In this document: positions 17,884 to 26,781 of the stretch, piece by piece
Layout: the number at the start of each line of letters is the position of its first letter
Numbering within the stretch: the stretch's first letter is position 1
Assembly: GCA_030042035.1 (NCBI GenBank)
Contig: JASIAN010000006.1
Location: forward strand, 1 to 40,287
Direction: 5' to 3'
Source of the DNA: Alphaproteobacteria bacterium
Lineage (GTDB): Bacteria; Pseudomonadota; Alphaproteobacteria; ATCC43930; CGMCC-115725
Length of the DNA stretch: 40,287 nt
Notes under the pieces: generated by a model
The model's input: the letters and a program-made list of their open reading frames with translations, nothing else
Told to the model about the DNA's origin: nothing
The model's database searches: none
Made by a program: the position numbers and the translations under genes

Positions 17884-18608
17884 GAAAACAGCTGGTCGCG
17901 GTGCCGCTTCAGCCACGCGCGCGGGGCAACGGTGTCGGGCACCAGCGTCGCCACCAGCCGCCAGAAGCGCGGGCCGTGGTTCATCTCGACAAGGTGCGCC
18001 ACCTCATGCGCGACGACGTAATCGATGACCGGCACGGGCGCCATGACGAGCCGCCAGCTGAACGACAAGGCGCCGGTCGCCGCGCAGCTGCCCCAGCGGC
18101 TTTTCGTGTCGCGCACCGCGACCCGCGCGATTCGCCGATCGATGCGCGCGGCGAAATCGCGCGACCGGCGCGCCAGTTCGCGCGCCGCCAGTTGCGTCAG
18201 GTGGTCCTTCACCCGGCGCGCCAGATGCGCCCTATCGCCTTTGACGCGGATTTCGCCGCCAGCGATTGCGACGGGTGGCGCGCCGGCGCTCACTTCGCGG
18301 CGGATCACATGCGGCACGCCCAGTATCGGCACGACGGCGCCGTCGGCGAACGGCACCGACATCGGCAGCGCGGCGAGACGCGCCGCGATCCAGCCGCGCT
18401 GCGCATCGAGAAATTCGAGGCCGTGCGCCAGCGCAAGGCCGCGCGGCAGCACCAGTTCGACCTGTCGCGCCGCGGCATCGATGCGCAGCGCAACGCGGCG
18501 GGCGCGCGGATTGACGCGAATCGCCACCGGCGCACCAACCTCCAGCGCCGCCGCCTGCCGCTCCGCATCTGCCAGGAAGGCGGCCGCCCTCGCCCCGCTG
18601 CGCCGCAC
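17874..18608 (-). CDS. YgjP/DUF45-type zinc metallopeptidase
   Basis: 244 residues if started at GTG 18606-18608, the only reasonable start codon in the first 80 codons. Residues 30-110 hold the DUF45 N-terminal beta region. Then RWGSC (171-175), HEVAH (201-205, zinc ligands and catalytic Glu) and H211 in MNHGPRFW, followed by a C-terminal helix. This is the exact layout of YgjP-like M48-related proteins, which have a SprT-like active site. The physiological substrate is unknown. Its 3' end overlaps the AmpG-like gene by 10 bp. Confidence 0.9.
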   Translation of the reverse strand: MRRSGARAAAFLADAERQAAALEVGAPVAIRVNPRARRVALRIDAAARQVELVLPRGLALAHGLEFLDAQRGWIAARLAALPMSVPFADGAVVPILGVPHVIRREVSAGAPPVAIAGGEIRVKGDRAHLARRVKDHLTQLAARELARRSRDFAARIDRRIARVAVRDTKSRWGSCAATGALSFSWRLVMAPVPVIDYVVAHEVAHLVEMNHGPRFWRLVATLVPDTVAPRAWLKRHRDQLFSYG

Positions 18609-18701
18609 CGTTCCGGTCGCTCCCCGCCATGGACTGAAAAAGCTTCCCGCCGCGGCTGCCGCTTGGCAAGGGACCGCGCCGGCGACGCGGGCGATCAGCC
18701 C

Positions 18702-19637
18702 TCAATATCCCAGCGTCATGTCGATTTCCTGCAACAGCCGGCCGCCCGCTTCGAGGCTGCGGATGTTTTTCGCGATCTCGGTGACGAGCTGCTCAACGGT
18801 CGGCCGCCGCGCGACATGCGGCATGACCGTCACCTTCGGGTGCAGCCACAACGGGCTTTCGGGCGGCAACGGCTCGGGCCACAAGGCATCGAGCGCGGCG
18901 TAGGACAATTGCCCAGAGTCGAGCGCGGCGACGAGATCGGCTTCAACGACGTGCCGGCCGCGCCCGACATTCACGAGCATCGCGCCCGGCGGCATCATCG
19001 CAAACGTGCGCGCCGAGAAGATGCCCTCGGTCTCACGGGTCAGCGGCAACAGGCATACGGCGATGTCGGTCTGATTGAGGAAACGTTCGAGCTGGCCCCA
19101 GCCGTGAAAGATCGGGATTTCCGGCTCGTCGCGCGGGTTGCGCACCCAGGCCGACACCGGGAAGCCGAGCGACCGCAAGACCAGCGCCGGCGCCTTCGCC
19201 ATCAGGCCGAGGCCGAGAAAACCGATCCGCCGTTCCTCCGGCCGCACGATCCGAACCCGGCGCCACTCGCGCCGCTTCTGCGCCGCCTCGTAACCAGGCA
19301 TGTCGCGATGCAAGCGCAACACATGCATGACAACGTATTCAGTCATCATCGGGTCGCCGCCGGGCGGCTCGATCTTGCCGAGCGGCACCTTTGGCAGCGT
19401 CGGGTCATCAACGAATTCCTCGACTCCGGCGGAGCGGCTGAACATCGCCTGCAAATTCGGAAAATGCGGCAGCTTGGAGAAATCGGTCCGCATGAAGGCG
19501 AGATATTCGATATCGGCCGGTTCCCCCGCCTCGGGCCAGATGCGCACGTCCATCTCGGGCATCTTCGCCCGCAGCACCTCGCGCCACAGCGGCGCGCCGC
19601 CGATGTATTTCTCGATATCGACGAGCAGCAGCGCCAT
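18702..19637 (-). CDS. glyoxylate/hydroxypyruvate reductase A-like D-2-hydroxyacid dehydrogenase
   Basis: 311 residues from ATG 19635-19637, with GGAGAGG just upstream. The NAD(P)-binding loop is GLGLMA at 142-147, where the last Gly of GxGxxG is Ala. Catalytic residues are R226 in [11 protein letters not shown]255 in DALWPEPLP and H274 in MPHVARR. The order and spacing fit the GhrA subgroup, which reduces glyoxylate and hydroxypyruvate. It is divergent from nadC, with a 179-bp gap holding a micro-ORF. The preferred cofactor and substrate cannot be read directly. Confidence 0.88.
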   Translation of the reverse strand: MALLLVDIEKYIGGAPLWREVLRAKMPEMDVRIWPEAGEPADIEYLAFMRTDFSKLPHFPNLQAMFSRSAGVEEFVDDPTLPKVPLGKIEPPGGDPMMTEYVVMHVLRLHRDMPGYEAAQKRREWRRVRIVRPEERRIGFLGLGLMAKAPALVLRSLGFPVSAWVRNPRDEPEIPIFHGWGQLERFLNQTDIAVCLLPLTRETEGIFSARTFAMMPPGAMLVNVGRGRHVVEADLVAALDSGQLSYAALDALWPEPLPPESPLWLHPKVTVMPHVARRPTVEQLVTEIAKNIRSLEAGGRLLQEIDMTLGY

Positions 19638-19763
19638 GGCCTCTCCTCAATGCGCCGAGGCGACGCGGGCAGCTTCTTGAAGACCGCGCCGCGGGACGGC
19701 AAGATCGCCGGCGGCGCCATCTTTGCTGGCTCCGCGGCGGCTTGGCAAGCGAAGGGAGAGACG

Positions 19764-19799
19764 ATGGACAGCGATCTGGCCCGGCTCGGGGCAGCCTGA
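19764..19799 (+). other. 11-codon micro-ORF with strong ribosome-binding site upstream of nadC
   Basis: AAGGGAGAG precedes ATG 19764, which opens [11 protein letters not shown] and stops at 19797-19799, 17 bp before the nadC ATG. It may be a leader peptide coupled to nadC, or the start of a deleted gene; two similar stubs occur nearby. Too short to decide. Confidence 0.3.
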
Positions 19800-19816
19800 C
19801 AGCGGGAGGCCGAGCC

Positions 19817-20653
19817 ATGGTCATGCGCATCCTGCTGGAGCCGATCGTCCGCGCCGCGCTTTTCGAGGATCTCGGGCGCGCCGGCGACATCACGAGCGAC
19901 GCGGTCGTCCCGGCCGACGCGATGATCGAGGCGGTCATCGTGGCGCGCCAAGAGGGCATCGTCGCCGGGCTCGATCCCGCCCTCTTGGCATTTGAACTGC
20001 TCGATCCCGGCCTTGCCATCGACATCCTGGCGGCAGACGGCAGCACCGTCGCGCGCGGCCAGCGGGTCGCGCGCATCGCCGGCCGGGCGCGGCCGGTGCT
20101 GGCAGCCGAACGGACCGCGCTCAATCTCGTCTCGCGCCTCTCTGGCGTCGCGACAGCAACCCGTTCACTGGTCGATGCGATCCGCGGCCACAACGCAAAG
20201 ATCGTCTGCACGCGCAAGACGACGCCGGGGCTGCGCATCCTCGAAAAGGAGGCGGTGCGATTGGGCGGCGGCGCCAACCACCGTTTCGGCCTCGATGACG
20301 CGATGCTGATCAAGGACAACCATATCGCGCTGGCGGGCGGCGTCGCCGAGGCATTGCGGCGCGCCCGCGCTCATGCCGGGCATCTCGTCAAGATCGAGCT
20401 CGAGGTCGATACGCTCGATCAGCTCGCCGAGGCGCTCGCAGTCGGTGTCGATGCGGTGCTGCTCGACAACATGGACCCACCGACGCTGCGTCGGGCGGTC
20501 CAGATGGTTGCCGGCCGCGCCGTCACCGAAGCCTCGGGCCGCATTACCCGCGAGACGGCGCCCGCGATCGCGGCCGCCGGGGTTGATCTGATCTCGTCGG
20601 GCTGGATCACGCATTCCGCCCCGATCCTCGACCTCGGCCTCGACATCGCCTGA
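19817..20653 (+). CDS. nadC: nicotinate-nucleotide pyrophosphorylase (quinolinate phosphoribosyltransferase)
   Basis: 278 residues from ATG 19817, with GGGAGG upstream; MR at 19823 is an alternative. It converts quinolinate and PRPP to nicotinate mononucleotide in NAD synthesis. Motifs: [15 protein letters not shown] at the N-terminus, [28 protein letters not shown] (PRPP and quinolinate binding), [33 protein letters not shown] and ISSGWITHS. Length is normal. nadA and nadB are not adjacent here. A short DUF1801-like stub starts 17 bp after its stop. Confidence 0.95.
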   Translation: MVMRILLEPIVRAALFEDLGRAGDITSDAVVPADAMIEAVIVARQEGIVAGLDPALLAFELLDPGLAIDILAADGSTVARGQRVARIAGRARPVLAAERTALNLVSRLSGVATATRSLVDAIRGHNAKIVCTRKTTPGLRILEKEAVRLGGGANHRFGLDDAMLIKDNHIALAGGVAEALRRARAHAGHLVKIELEVDTLDQLAEALAVGVDAVLLDNMDPPTLRRAVQMVAGRAVTEASGRITRETAPAIAAAGVDLISSGWITHSAPILDLGLDIA

Positions 20654-20670
20654 GCGCAGGAGAAGCGGGA

Positions 20671-20796
20671 ATGAAGCAGAGCGGATCGGAGAAAAACGAG
20701 TCTCCTTCCCGGCTGATCGACGCCAGGATCGAGGAGCTCGGCGACTGGCGGGGCGAGATGCTCGGCCAGCTGAACAACTCCAAAGCGCGACGCTAG
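20671..20796 (+). pseudogene. DUF1801-type N-terminal remnant or small protein
   Basis: ATG 20671, preceded by AGGAGAAGCGG, opens 41 codons ending TAG 20794-20796. The middle reads SPSRLIDARIEELGDWRGEM, which matches the start of DUF1801 (iron chaperone-like) proteins. After that the frame has only LGQLNNSKARR where the family continues with a long conserved region. It is thus probably a truncated copy, though a functional short protein cannot be excluded. Same strand as nadC and 17 bp after it. Confidence 0.55.
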
Positions 20797-20799
20797 GGC

Positions 20800-20828
20800 T
20801 TGGCACGGCGACGCCGCGACGCTTATGT
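20800..20828 (+). promoter_or_regulatory. candidate promoter for CmcJ/NvfI-like gene
   Basis: TTGGCA (20800-20805), a 17-bp spacer and TTATGT (20823-20828), about 55 bp before the gene start at 20883. Match to consensus is moderate. Confidence 0.35.
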
Positions 20829-20882
20829 CATTCGCCACGGATCGGTTATGGTGATGCCGGAAGCCGAGATGCGGAGGGTATG

Positions 20883-21713
20883 ATGGACGGCTTGACAACG
20901 CTGGATGCACAGGGCGTCGTCGCTCCGCTCACGTTCATGGAGCCGATGGCGGAGAAGCCGTTCTCCTACAATTACGAGCCGCCGTCCGGCACTGTGCTGC
21001 GCAACGCGCGGCCACAAACTCGCCAGGTCAAGATCATCGACGCGCGGCAATTCGCCGACCGGCTGTCGCTTGACCGCGAGGGGTTTGTGCTGCTGCACCG
21101 TCCGACCGCAGCGAAAAGCCTTTACGACGAGGACGAAATTACCCGGGTTTATTATCCGGAGTGCGAGCGGCTCATCGCCGAGGCGACCGGGGCCGTGCGC
21201 GTCCATGCGTTTGACCATATTGTGCGCAACGCGGCGCTATCGGCCAAGGGCAACCAGATCAAGCAGCCGGCGACCCGCGTCCACAACGACTACACGGCGT
21301 GGTCGGCGCCGCAGCGAGTGCGCGACCTGATGGGCGCCGAGGCCGAGGAACTGCTGCGGCACCGCTACGCCGAGATCAACGTGTGGCGGCCGATCCGCGG
21401 CCCATTGCTCGCGTCGCCGCTGGCGCTGTGCGATGCGCAGACCTTGGCGGAGGAAAACCTGATCGCCTCCGACCTTCTCTACAGGGACCGCAAGGGCGAA
21501 ATTTACAGCGTCACCTACAATCCCGGGCAGTGCTGGTATTATTTCCCGAAGATGCAGGCCGACGAAGCGGTGCTGATCCGCTGTTTCGACTCGGCGCCGC
21601 ACGGCGCGGCGCGGTTTTCGGCGCACGGCGCGTTCGACGATCCGGAAACCCCGCTCGACGCGCCGCCGCGCGAAAGCATCGAGGTGCGCGCGCTTGTCTT
21701 TTTCAAAGACTGA
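20883..21713 (+). CDS. CmcJ/NvfI-family non-haem iron oxygenase-like protein
   Basis: 276 residues from ATG 20883. ATG 20880 is directly before it, but GGAGG is better spaced for 20883. The family signature is present: FSYNYEPPSGTVLRNA at the N-terminus, VHAFDHIVRN, then RVHNDYTAWSAP with the metal-binding pair H134-x-D136, INVWRPIRGP, and FDSAPHGAARFSAHGAF with a candidate third ligand H240, ending in RESIEVRALVFF. Related proteins include the cephamycin 7-alpha-methoxylation partner CmcJ and fungal 2-oxoglutarate-dependent enzymes. Most bacterial members have no known substrate. It is convergent with the solute-binding protein gene, 13 bp apart. Confidence 0.88.
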   Translation: MDGLTTLDAQGVVAPLTFMEPMAEKPFSYNYEPPSGTVLRNARPQTRQVKIIDARQFADRLSLDREGFVLLHRPTAAKSLYDEDEITRVYYPECERLIAEATGAVRVHAFDHIVRNAALSAKGNQIKQPATRVHNDYTAWSAPQRVRDLMGAEAEELLRHRYAEINVWRPIRGPLLASPLALCDAQTLAEENLIASDLLYRDRKGEIYSVTYNPGQCWYYFPKMQADEAVLIRCFDSAPHGAARFSAHGAFDDPETPLDAPPRESIEVRALVFFKD

Positions 21714-21726
21714 GCGCGCCGCGCCG

Positions 21727-22764
21727 TCATTCGCCGCTGTCGATGCGCTTGTTAGCCTCTTCGATCAGCGACAGATCGACGTAATGAGGGCTGATCGTGA
21801 CCGGCTTCGGCAGCACGCCGAGCTTCACGGAATTGTCAATTTCGCGCTGTATCCATTCGAGGTTCGGCCGCGCATCCGGCGAGTGGTAGAAATCGTGTTT
21901 GGTGAACGCGAAGGCGAGCCGGCTTTCCGGCAGCTTCGTCACGTATGACGCGATCGCCAGCGCCTCCTGTCGGTTTTTCGGGTCGAGAAACCACCGCACG
22001 GCGCGGATGTGGTCCTCGAGGAAATCGACGAGCGCCGGCCGGTGCGCCGCGATGACGTCGGCGCGCATCGTCCATACCACTGCCTGGGTCGGCCCCACCG
22101 CGTCGCGCGCCTGGAATAGCACGCGGTATTTGGGGTTGCCGATGATGCCCTGGGCGAACTGCGGCAGAAGGCCGATCATGTCAACCTTGCCGCCCTCCAG
22201 CATCGCCGGCATGTTGGCAAAACCGGCCTCGACGGTCGTGAAGTCGCTGTCTTTGATGCCATGCTTCTGGAACATCGTGCGCATCGCCTCGTCGCTGGCC
22301 GAACCGATCGCGTTGGTGGCGACCCGCTTGCCCTTCACATCCGCGATCGTCTTGATCGGCCCGTCCGCCCGCACGACAAAATCTTCGCTGAAATGGCCGG
22401 GAACGCCGTCAGCGACGACATCGGCGACGACCCGCTCGTCGAGATGCGCGTTGGTGATCGCCAGCGCGACGGCGGCGGTCGAGAACGAGGCGATGTCGAG
22501 GTCGCCGATCGCCTGCGCTTGAATCTCCGGCGTCGTGCCCTGGAAGTGCACGGCCTGCATGACATAACTCTTGCCGAAATGCTTGAATATTTCCGGGTGG
22601 CGCTTGACAAGCTCCGCTTCGAGCGGCGCGAGATGGCCTGGGGTCACGACCCAACCGACCCGGATCACATACGGCGGATCGGCGCCCATGACATGGACCG
22701 ACCCGGTCATAACGACGATCGCGATCGCAATGGCCGCCACTAGCCCCAGCGCGAAACGCTTCAT
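21727..22764 (-). CDS. ABC transporter substrate-binding protein (NrtA/SsuA/TauA type), orphan
   Basis: 345 residues from ATG 22762-22764, which has GGGGAA upstream; ATG 22776 is an alternative. A Sec signal peptide (KRFALGLVAAIAIAIVVM) ends near residue 27. The mature part has the family pattern RVGWVVTPGHLAPLEAELVK, EIQAQAIGDLDIA, KGKRVATNAIGSASDEA and AFANMP-like helix segments. Relatives bind sulfonates, nitrate, taurine or small aromatics in the periplasm. No permease or ATPase gene lies in this window beside it, so the transporter partner must be elsewhere. It lies next to oxygenase genes, consistent with an aromatic or sulfonate substrate, but that is inference. Confidence 0.9.
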   Translation of the reverse strand: MKRFALGLVAAIAIAIVVMTGSVHVMGADPPYVIRVGWVVTPGHLAPLEAELVKRHPEIFKHFGKSYVMQAVHFQGTTPEIQAQAIGDLDIASFSTAAVALAITNAHLDERVVADVVADGVPGHFSEDFVVRADGPIKTIADVKGKRVATNAIGSASDEAMRTMFQKHGIKDSDFTTVEAGFANMPAMLEGGKVDMIGLLPQFAQGIIGNPKYRVLFQARDAVGPTQAVVWTMRADVIAAHRPALVDFLEDHIRAVRWFLDPKNRQEALAIASYVTKLPESRLAFAFTKHDFYHSPDARPNLEWIQREIDNSVKLGVLPKPVTISPHYVDLSLIEEANKRIDSGE

Positions 22765-22817
22765 GGCATTCCCCATCAACTGTCGGTTCATATTATCAGA
22801 GCCGGCGATACCGCAAA

Positions 22818-22838
22818 GGGCGCGTCCTTGACGCGCCC
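22818..22838. repeat. strong 9-bp hairpin between divergent genes
   Basis: Arms GGGCGCGTC (22818-22826) and GACGCGCCC (22830-22838) flank a CTT loop. No T run follows on either strand. It lies between the solute-binding protein (start 22764) and the stress protein (start 22893) and could be a leader hairpin or an operator. Confidence 0.5.
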
Positions 22839-22892
22839 GCCGGGACGGGGAAGATTGCCGCGGGCCTCGCCTTACCGGACGGGAGCGGCGTC

Positions 22893-23786
22893 ATGGGCTT
22901 CAGGGATATACTCGTCTGTCTCGATCCGACCGACGCTGGCGAGGTGCGGCTGCGGCTCGCCGCCGCGATCGCCCGCAACTGCGGCGCAGTGTTGTCCGCC
23001 GCCTTTGTGCTGCCCGAGGCGATCCCCGGCGCGCCGCCATACGGCGACGGGCGGGTCGCGCAGCCGATCGTGCGCGCCTGGATGCCGAACCCCGCCGCGA
23101 TCGAAGGCGAGATCCCAGCCAGTGGCGAGGGCGCCGACACGACCCGCGCCCCGGCGCTCATCGACCTCGTCGAACAGCGTTTTCGCCAGGAAATGCGACC
23201 GCATGCGCTGGAGGGCGATTTTCACCTGTTCGGCTCGGGCGAAGGCGCGGAGCTGGCGGCGCTGGCGCGCTCGGTCGATCTCGTCATCTATGGACAGCAC
23301 TCGCCCGACTGGCACCTGCCGACCGGTTTTCGGCCGGAAGACCTGATCGTCGGCAGCGGTCGGCCGGTGCTGGTCGTGCCCTATGCCGGCAAATTCGCCG
23401 CAGTCGGTCGGCGGGCGCTGATCGCCTGGGATGGAACGCGCGAGGCGGCGCGCGCGCTGCACGATGCGCTGCCGCTGATCGCCGACGCCGCAGCGGCGAC
23501 AATCATGACCGTGCGCGCGCACCAAGCCGATTTCGAGGCCGACGCGCCCGCGCTGCAACGCCTAGAGCAGCATCTCGCGCACCACCGCATCACGGCGACG
23601 CACGAAGAGAGTGTCCGCGGCGACGTGCCGATTGCCGATCTGCTGCTGTCACGCGCGGCCGATCTCGATGTCGATCTGATTGTCACCGGCGCCTATCATC
23701 ATTCGCAGTTCCGCGAGGCGCTGGTCGGCGGCGTCAGCCGCGACCTGCTCGACCACATGACCGTGCCGGTGCTGATGTCGCATTGA
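22893..23786 (+). CDS. universal stress protein, two Usp domains
   Basis: 297 residues from ATG 22893. Domain 1 (about 1-165) starts with RDILVCLDPTDAGEVRLRLA and ends with GSGRPVLVVPY. Domain 2 (about 168-297) starts with RRALIAWDGTREAARALHDA and ends with LLDHMTVPVLMSH, including DLIVTGAYHHS. This tandem layout is common in proteobacterial UspA-like proteins; the second domain keeps a G-x(9)-G-like loop near TGAYHHSQFREALVGGVSR, which suggests nucleotide binding. The role is a general stress response. The LigB-type gene begins 70 bp later. Confidence 0.9.
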   Translation: MGFRDILVCLDPTDAGEVRLRLAAAIARNCGAVLSAAFVLPEAIPGAPPYGDGRVAQPIVRAWMPNPAAIEGEIPASGEGADTTRAPALIDLVEQRFRQEMRPHALEGDFHLFGSGEGAELAALARSVDLVIYGQHSPDWHLPTGFRPEDLIVGSGRPVLVVPYAGKFAAVGRRALIAWDGTREAARALHDALPLIADAAAATIMTVRAHQADFEADAPALQRLEQHLAHHRITATHEESVRGDVPIADLLLSRAADLDVDLIVTGAYHHSQFREALVGGVSRDLLDHMTVPVLMSH

Positions 23787-23856
23787 CGCGCAGAAGGCGT
23801 GCCTGGTCGGGCGAAACTGCGGTAGAGTGAAGCAGACCTCGCACGGGAGCTTCGCG

Positions 23857-24840
23857 ATGGCAAAGATCGTCCTGGGAATGGGCACCTCGCACACGCCGAT
23901 GCTGAACGCGCCGCCGACCGATTGGCCGCGCTTTATCGAGCGCGACAGCGTCCGCACGCATCTGCTCGATACGGAGGGTCGGCTGACGACCTACAACGAG
24001 CAATTGAAGCACGCGCCGTCGGGCATCACCGGCGAGATCGCGCCGGAGCGCATGGCGAGCCGCCATGCCGCGGTGCAGGGCGCCATCGCTAAGCTTGGCG
24101 ACGTGCTCGCCGCAGCAGAGCTCGACGCGTTGATCGTCTGCGGCGACGATCAGGAAGAGCTCTATCAGCACGCCAACATGCCGGGCATGCTCGTCTATTA
24201 CGGCGAGACGATCCGCAACGTGCCGCTGCCGCCGCCGCCGGGCGAACCGACTTGGGGCTGGAAGGCAAGCGCGCGCTGGCACGAAGAAAAGGCGCCGCGC
24301 GAATACCCGGTCGATACTGGCCTCGCACGCCACCTGATCGACGAGTTGATCGACCGCGAATTCGACATCTCCGCCTCGAACGGCATCGAGGAGGGGATGG
24401 GCGAAGGGCACGCGATCGGCTTTGTTCACCGCCGCATCATGGCGGAACCGATGCTTCCGGTCGTGCCGGTCGCGATCAACACCTACTACCCGCCGAACCA
24501 GCCGACGCCGCGGCGCTGCTATAAGCTCGGTCAGGCGATCCGCGCCGCCGTCGAATCCTATCCGAAGGATTTGCGCGTCGGCATCATCGGCTCGGGCGGC
24601 CTGTCGCATTTCGTCGTCGACGAGGCGCTCGACCGCGGTTTTCTCGACATGCTGAAGCGGAAAGACGCCGCCGGGATCGCGTCTTTATCGCGCGAAAAAC
24701 TCAACTCCGGCAGCTCGGAAATCCGCAACTGGATCGCCGTCGCCGGCGCCGTCGAGCACCTCGATCTCGAATGGTCGCTCTACGAGCCTGGCTACCGCAC
24801 GCCCGCCGGCACCGGCCTCGGCTTCGCCTACTGGTCATAA
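23857..24840 (+). CDS. class III extradiol ring-cleavage dioxygenase (LigB type)
   Basis: 327 residues from ATG 23857; GGGAG lies upstream and the frame before it is short. The LigB fold is indicated by GTSHTPMLNAPP (first iron-ligand His), LIVCGDDQEELYQ, YPVDTGLARHLIDEL, GHAIGFVHRR, VPVAINTYYPPNQP and GIIGSGGLSHFVVDEALD (conserved late His). Such enzymes use Fe(II) and O2 to open catechol- or gallate-type rings. The Rieske oxygenase starts 13 bp after the stop, so the pair is surely one operon. The likely substrate is a hydroxylated aromatic, but the exact one is unknown. Confidence 0.92.
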   Translation: MAKIVLGMGTSHTPMLNAPPTDWPRFIERDSVRTHLLDTEGRLTTYNEQLKHAPSGITGEIAPERMASRHAAVQGAIAKLGDVLAAAELDALIVCGDDQEELYQHANMPGMLVYYGETIRNVPLPPPPGEPTWGWKASARWHEEKAPREYPVDTGLARHLIDELIDREFDISASNGIEEGMGEGHAIGFVHRRIMAEPMLPVVPVAINTYYPPNQPTPRRCYKLGQAIRAAVESYPKDLRVGIIGSGGLSHFVVDEALDRGFLDMLKRKDAAGIASLSREKLNSGSSEIRNWIAVAGAVEHLDLEWSLYEPGYRTPAGTGLGFAYWS

Positions 24841-24853
24841 GGGAGAGAGCGCG

Positions 24854-26164
24854 ATGCGCAGCAGGGACAGCGAAGCCCTGGTCCGGATCGGGCCGGGCAC
24901 GGTAATGGGCGCGCTGATGCGGCAGTATTGGCTGCCGGCGGCGATGTCGTCGGAGATCGAGGCGGACGGCGCGCCGCTGCGGCTGTTGCTGCTCGGCGAG
25001 CAGCTGATCGCGTTCCGCGATTCCTCGGGCCGGGTCGGGGTCATGGACCATCGCTGCCCGCATCGCTGCGCCTCTTTATTTCTCGGGCGCAACGAGGAAG
25101 ACGGCATCCGCTGCACCTATCACGGCTGGAAATACGACGTGGAGGGCAACTGCGTCGACACGCCGAACCTCCCCGATTCCAATTTCAAGAACCGCATCAA
25201 GGCCAAGGCCTACAAGACCGTCGAGCGCAACGGCCTCATCTGGGTCTATATGGGCGAACGCCAGGAGGCGCCGCCGCCGTTGCCGCTGATCGAGGCGACG
25301 CTGCTGCCCGAGCGCGATGTCACGATCAGTTTTGTGCAGCGCGAATGCAACTGGCTGCAGGCGCTGGAAGGCGATATCGACACATCGCATTTCGGCTTTC
25401 TGCACGCCGGCGCGATCAGCCCCAACGATGTGCCGGAGGACAGCCTGTTCCGCTTCACGGTGGCGAACCGCGCCCCCGACTACGACGTCGCGGACACGCC
25501 GACTGGCACGATGTACGCTGCCTATCGCGAGGCGGCGCCCGGCAAGACCTATTGGCGGTTTGCCAATTTCATGATGCCTTTCTGGACGCAGACGCCGCAG
25601 GGCGCGTTCGCCTCGCACCTGCACAACCGCGCCTGGGTTCCGATGGATGACCATCATACGATGTTCGTCAGCCTGACGTGGAAGCAGCACCCGCCGTCGA
25701 TCGGTCCCGATAAGCATGGCCGGATGATGCCCGGGTTCAGGCGCGTCTTCGACTATCTGCCGAATGAAACCGGCTGGTACGGCCGCTGGCGTCTCGACCG
25801 CCGACCGGAGAACGACTGGCTCATTGACCGCGAGGCGCAGAAGACCGGCCGCAATTACAGCGGCATCGATGGCATCCATGCGCAGGACCAAGCGATTACC
25901 GAGAGCATGGGGCCGATCACCGACCACCTGTTCGAGCACCTGGCGCCGTCGGACCGCATGATCATGGCAACCCGCCGGCGCCTGTTGCGGGCGGCCCGCG
26001 CACTCGCAAAGGACGGCACAATGCCGCCCGGCGTCGACGATCCCCAGATCATGCACGCGGTCAGGAGCGGCGATTTCGTCACCGAGGCAACGCTCGGCTG
26101 GCGCGACGCCTACGACCGCGAGATGCGCGCCGCGGTGCGCCCGCTGAAGATGGCGGCCGAATAG
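24854..26164 (+). CDS. Rieske [2Fe-2S] aromatic ring oxygenase, large subunit (phthalate-dioxygenase type)
   Basis: 436 residues from ATG 24854, with GGGAGAG upstream. The Rieske motif is C68-P-H70 and C87-x-x-H90. The catalytic domain has the mononuclear-iron pattern LEGDIDTSHFGFLH, with H179 and H184 and the bridging Asp region at 174-176. This form (Rieske early, then E-G-x-x-D-x-x-H) belongs to the phthalate 4,5-dioxygenase / O-demethylase group. It needs a reductase, not encoded beside it. With the LigB gene 13 bp upstream it could hydroxylate or demethylate an aromatic to make the ring-cleavage substrate. Confidence 0.93.
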   Translation: MRSRDSEALVRIGPGTVMGALMRQYWLPAAMSSEIEADGAPLRLLLLGEQLIAFRDSSGRVGVMDHRCPHRCASLFLGRNEEDGIRCTYHGWKYDVEGNCVDTPNLPDSNFKNRIKAKAYKTVERNGLIWVYMGERQEAPPPLPLIEATLLPERDVTISFVQRECNWLQALEGDIDTSHFGFLHAGAISPNDVPEDSLFRFTVANRAPDYDVADTPTGTMYAAYREAAPGKTYWRFANFMMPFWTQTPQGAFASHLHNRAWVPMDDHHTMFVSLTWKQHPPSIGPDKHGRMMPGFRRVFDYLPNETGWYGRWRLDRRPENDWLIDREAQKTGRNYSGIDGIHAQDQAITESMGPITDHLFEHLAPSDRMIMATRRRLLRAARALAKDGTMPPGVDDPQIMHAVRSGDFVTEATLGWRDAYDREMRAAVRPLKMAAE

Positions 26165-26173
26165 CAATGAGCG

Positions 26174-26764
26174 TCAGCCGCCGCGGAAGTGGCGGTAGAA
26201 ATTGACGACCTCGGGGCCCTGCTGAAAGCCGAGATCGATCGTCAGCTGGGCCGGGCGCAATCCCGCAAGGGGGATCGTCTCGTCGAGGTGATCGGTCACG
26301 CCGGCGCGCTTCTTGTCGGCCGGGATCGCCACCGTCACGGGCAAGGTGCGCTTGCTGATGAGCGCTTCGCCGGGACCGGTCACTGCGACAAAATAGTCGA
26401 AGTTGGCGGCCGTGCCGCCGCCCGCGGCCGGGCCGCGCTCGCCGATTACGATGACATCAAGCGCGACGTGCAGGGCGCCGCCGGCGGCGTCGCATCTGAT
26501 CGAGGCCTCATCGAGAATGCCGTAGAACGCGACACCGATCGGCGTACCTTCGCGGCCCGGCGCGAACACCGCCGTGTGCGCGAGCGGGCTCAGGATCGTC
26601 GTCGCCGGACACGCCGCGGCCGACGGGCTCGGCCCGGAGGAAAACGGGTTCAGCGACGACGCAAAGCTGCACCCGGCCAGCGCCGCCGCAGCCGTCAGCA
26701 CGGCGGTGCGCTGGGTCAGCGCGACCCTACGCCGCCGCTGCCGGCGGCCGGCCTGCGACTGCAA
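26174..26764 (-). CDS. conserved lipoprotein of unknown function
   Basis: 196 residues if started at TTG 26762-26764; no ATG is available. A basic n-region (RRQRRRRVALTQR) leads to a hydrophobic stretch with lipobox LTAAAALAGC, so the mature protein begins at the Cys near residue 32. The rest is a single beta-rich domain of about 130 residues, with ALHVALDVIVIGERGPA, YFVAVTGPGEALISKRTLPV and VNFYRHFRG. I do not know the family's function. Its gene follows the CDGSH gene by 17 bp on the same strand and is convergent with the Rieske gene, 9 bp apart. Confidence 0.75.
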   Translation of the reverse strand: MQSQAGRRQRRRRVALTQRTAVLTAAAALAGCSFASSLNPFSSGPSPSAAACPATTILSPLAHTAVFAPGREGTPIGVAFYGILDEASIRCDAAGGALHVALDVIVIGERGPAAGGGTAANFDYFVAVTGPGEALISKRTLPVTVAIPADKKRAGVTDHLDETIPLAGLRPAQLTIDLGFQQGPEVVNFYRHFRGG

Positions 26765-26781
26765 TGCTGCAGATCCGACGG

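Noticed and set aside
17052-19799. 915-codon open frame on the plus strand
   Set aside because: It runs over the AmpG-like, YgjP-type and GhrA-like genes, which have full family motifs in other frames or on the other strand. Its translation is Arg/Gly-rich without any family pattern. Long shadow frames are expected at this GC content.
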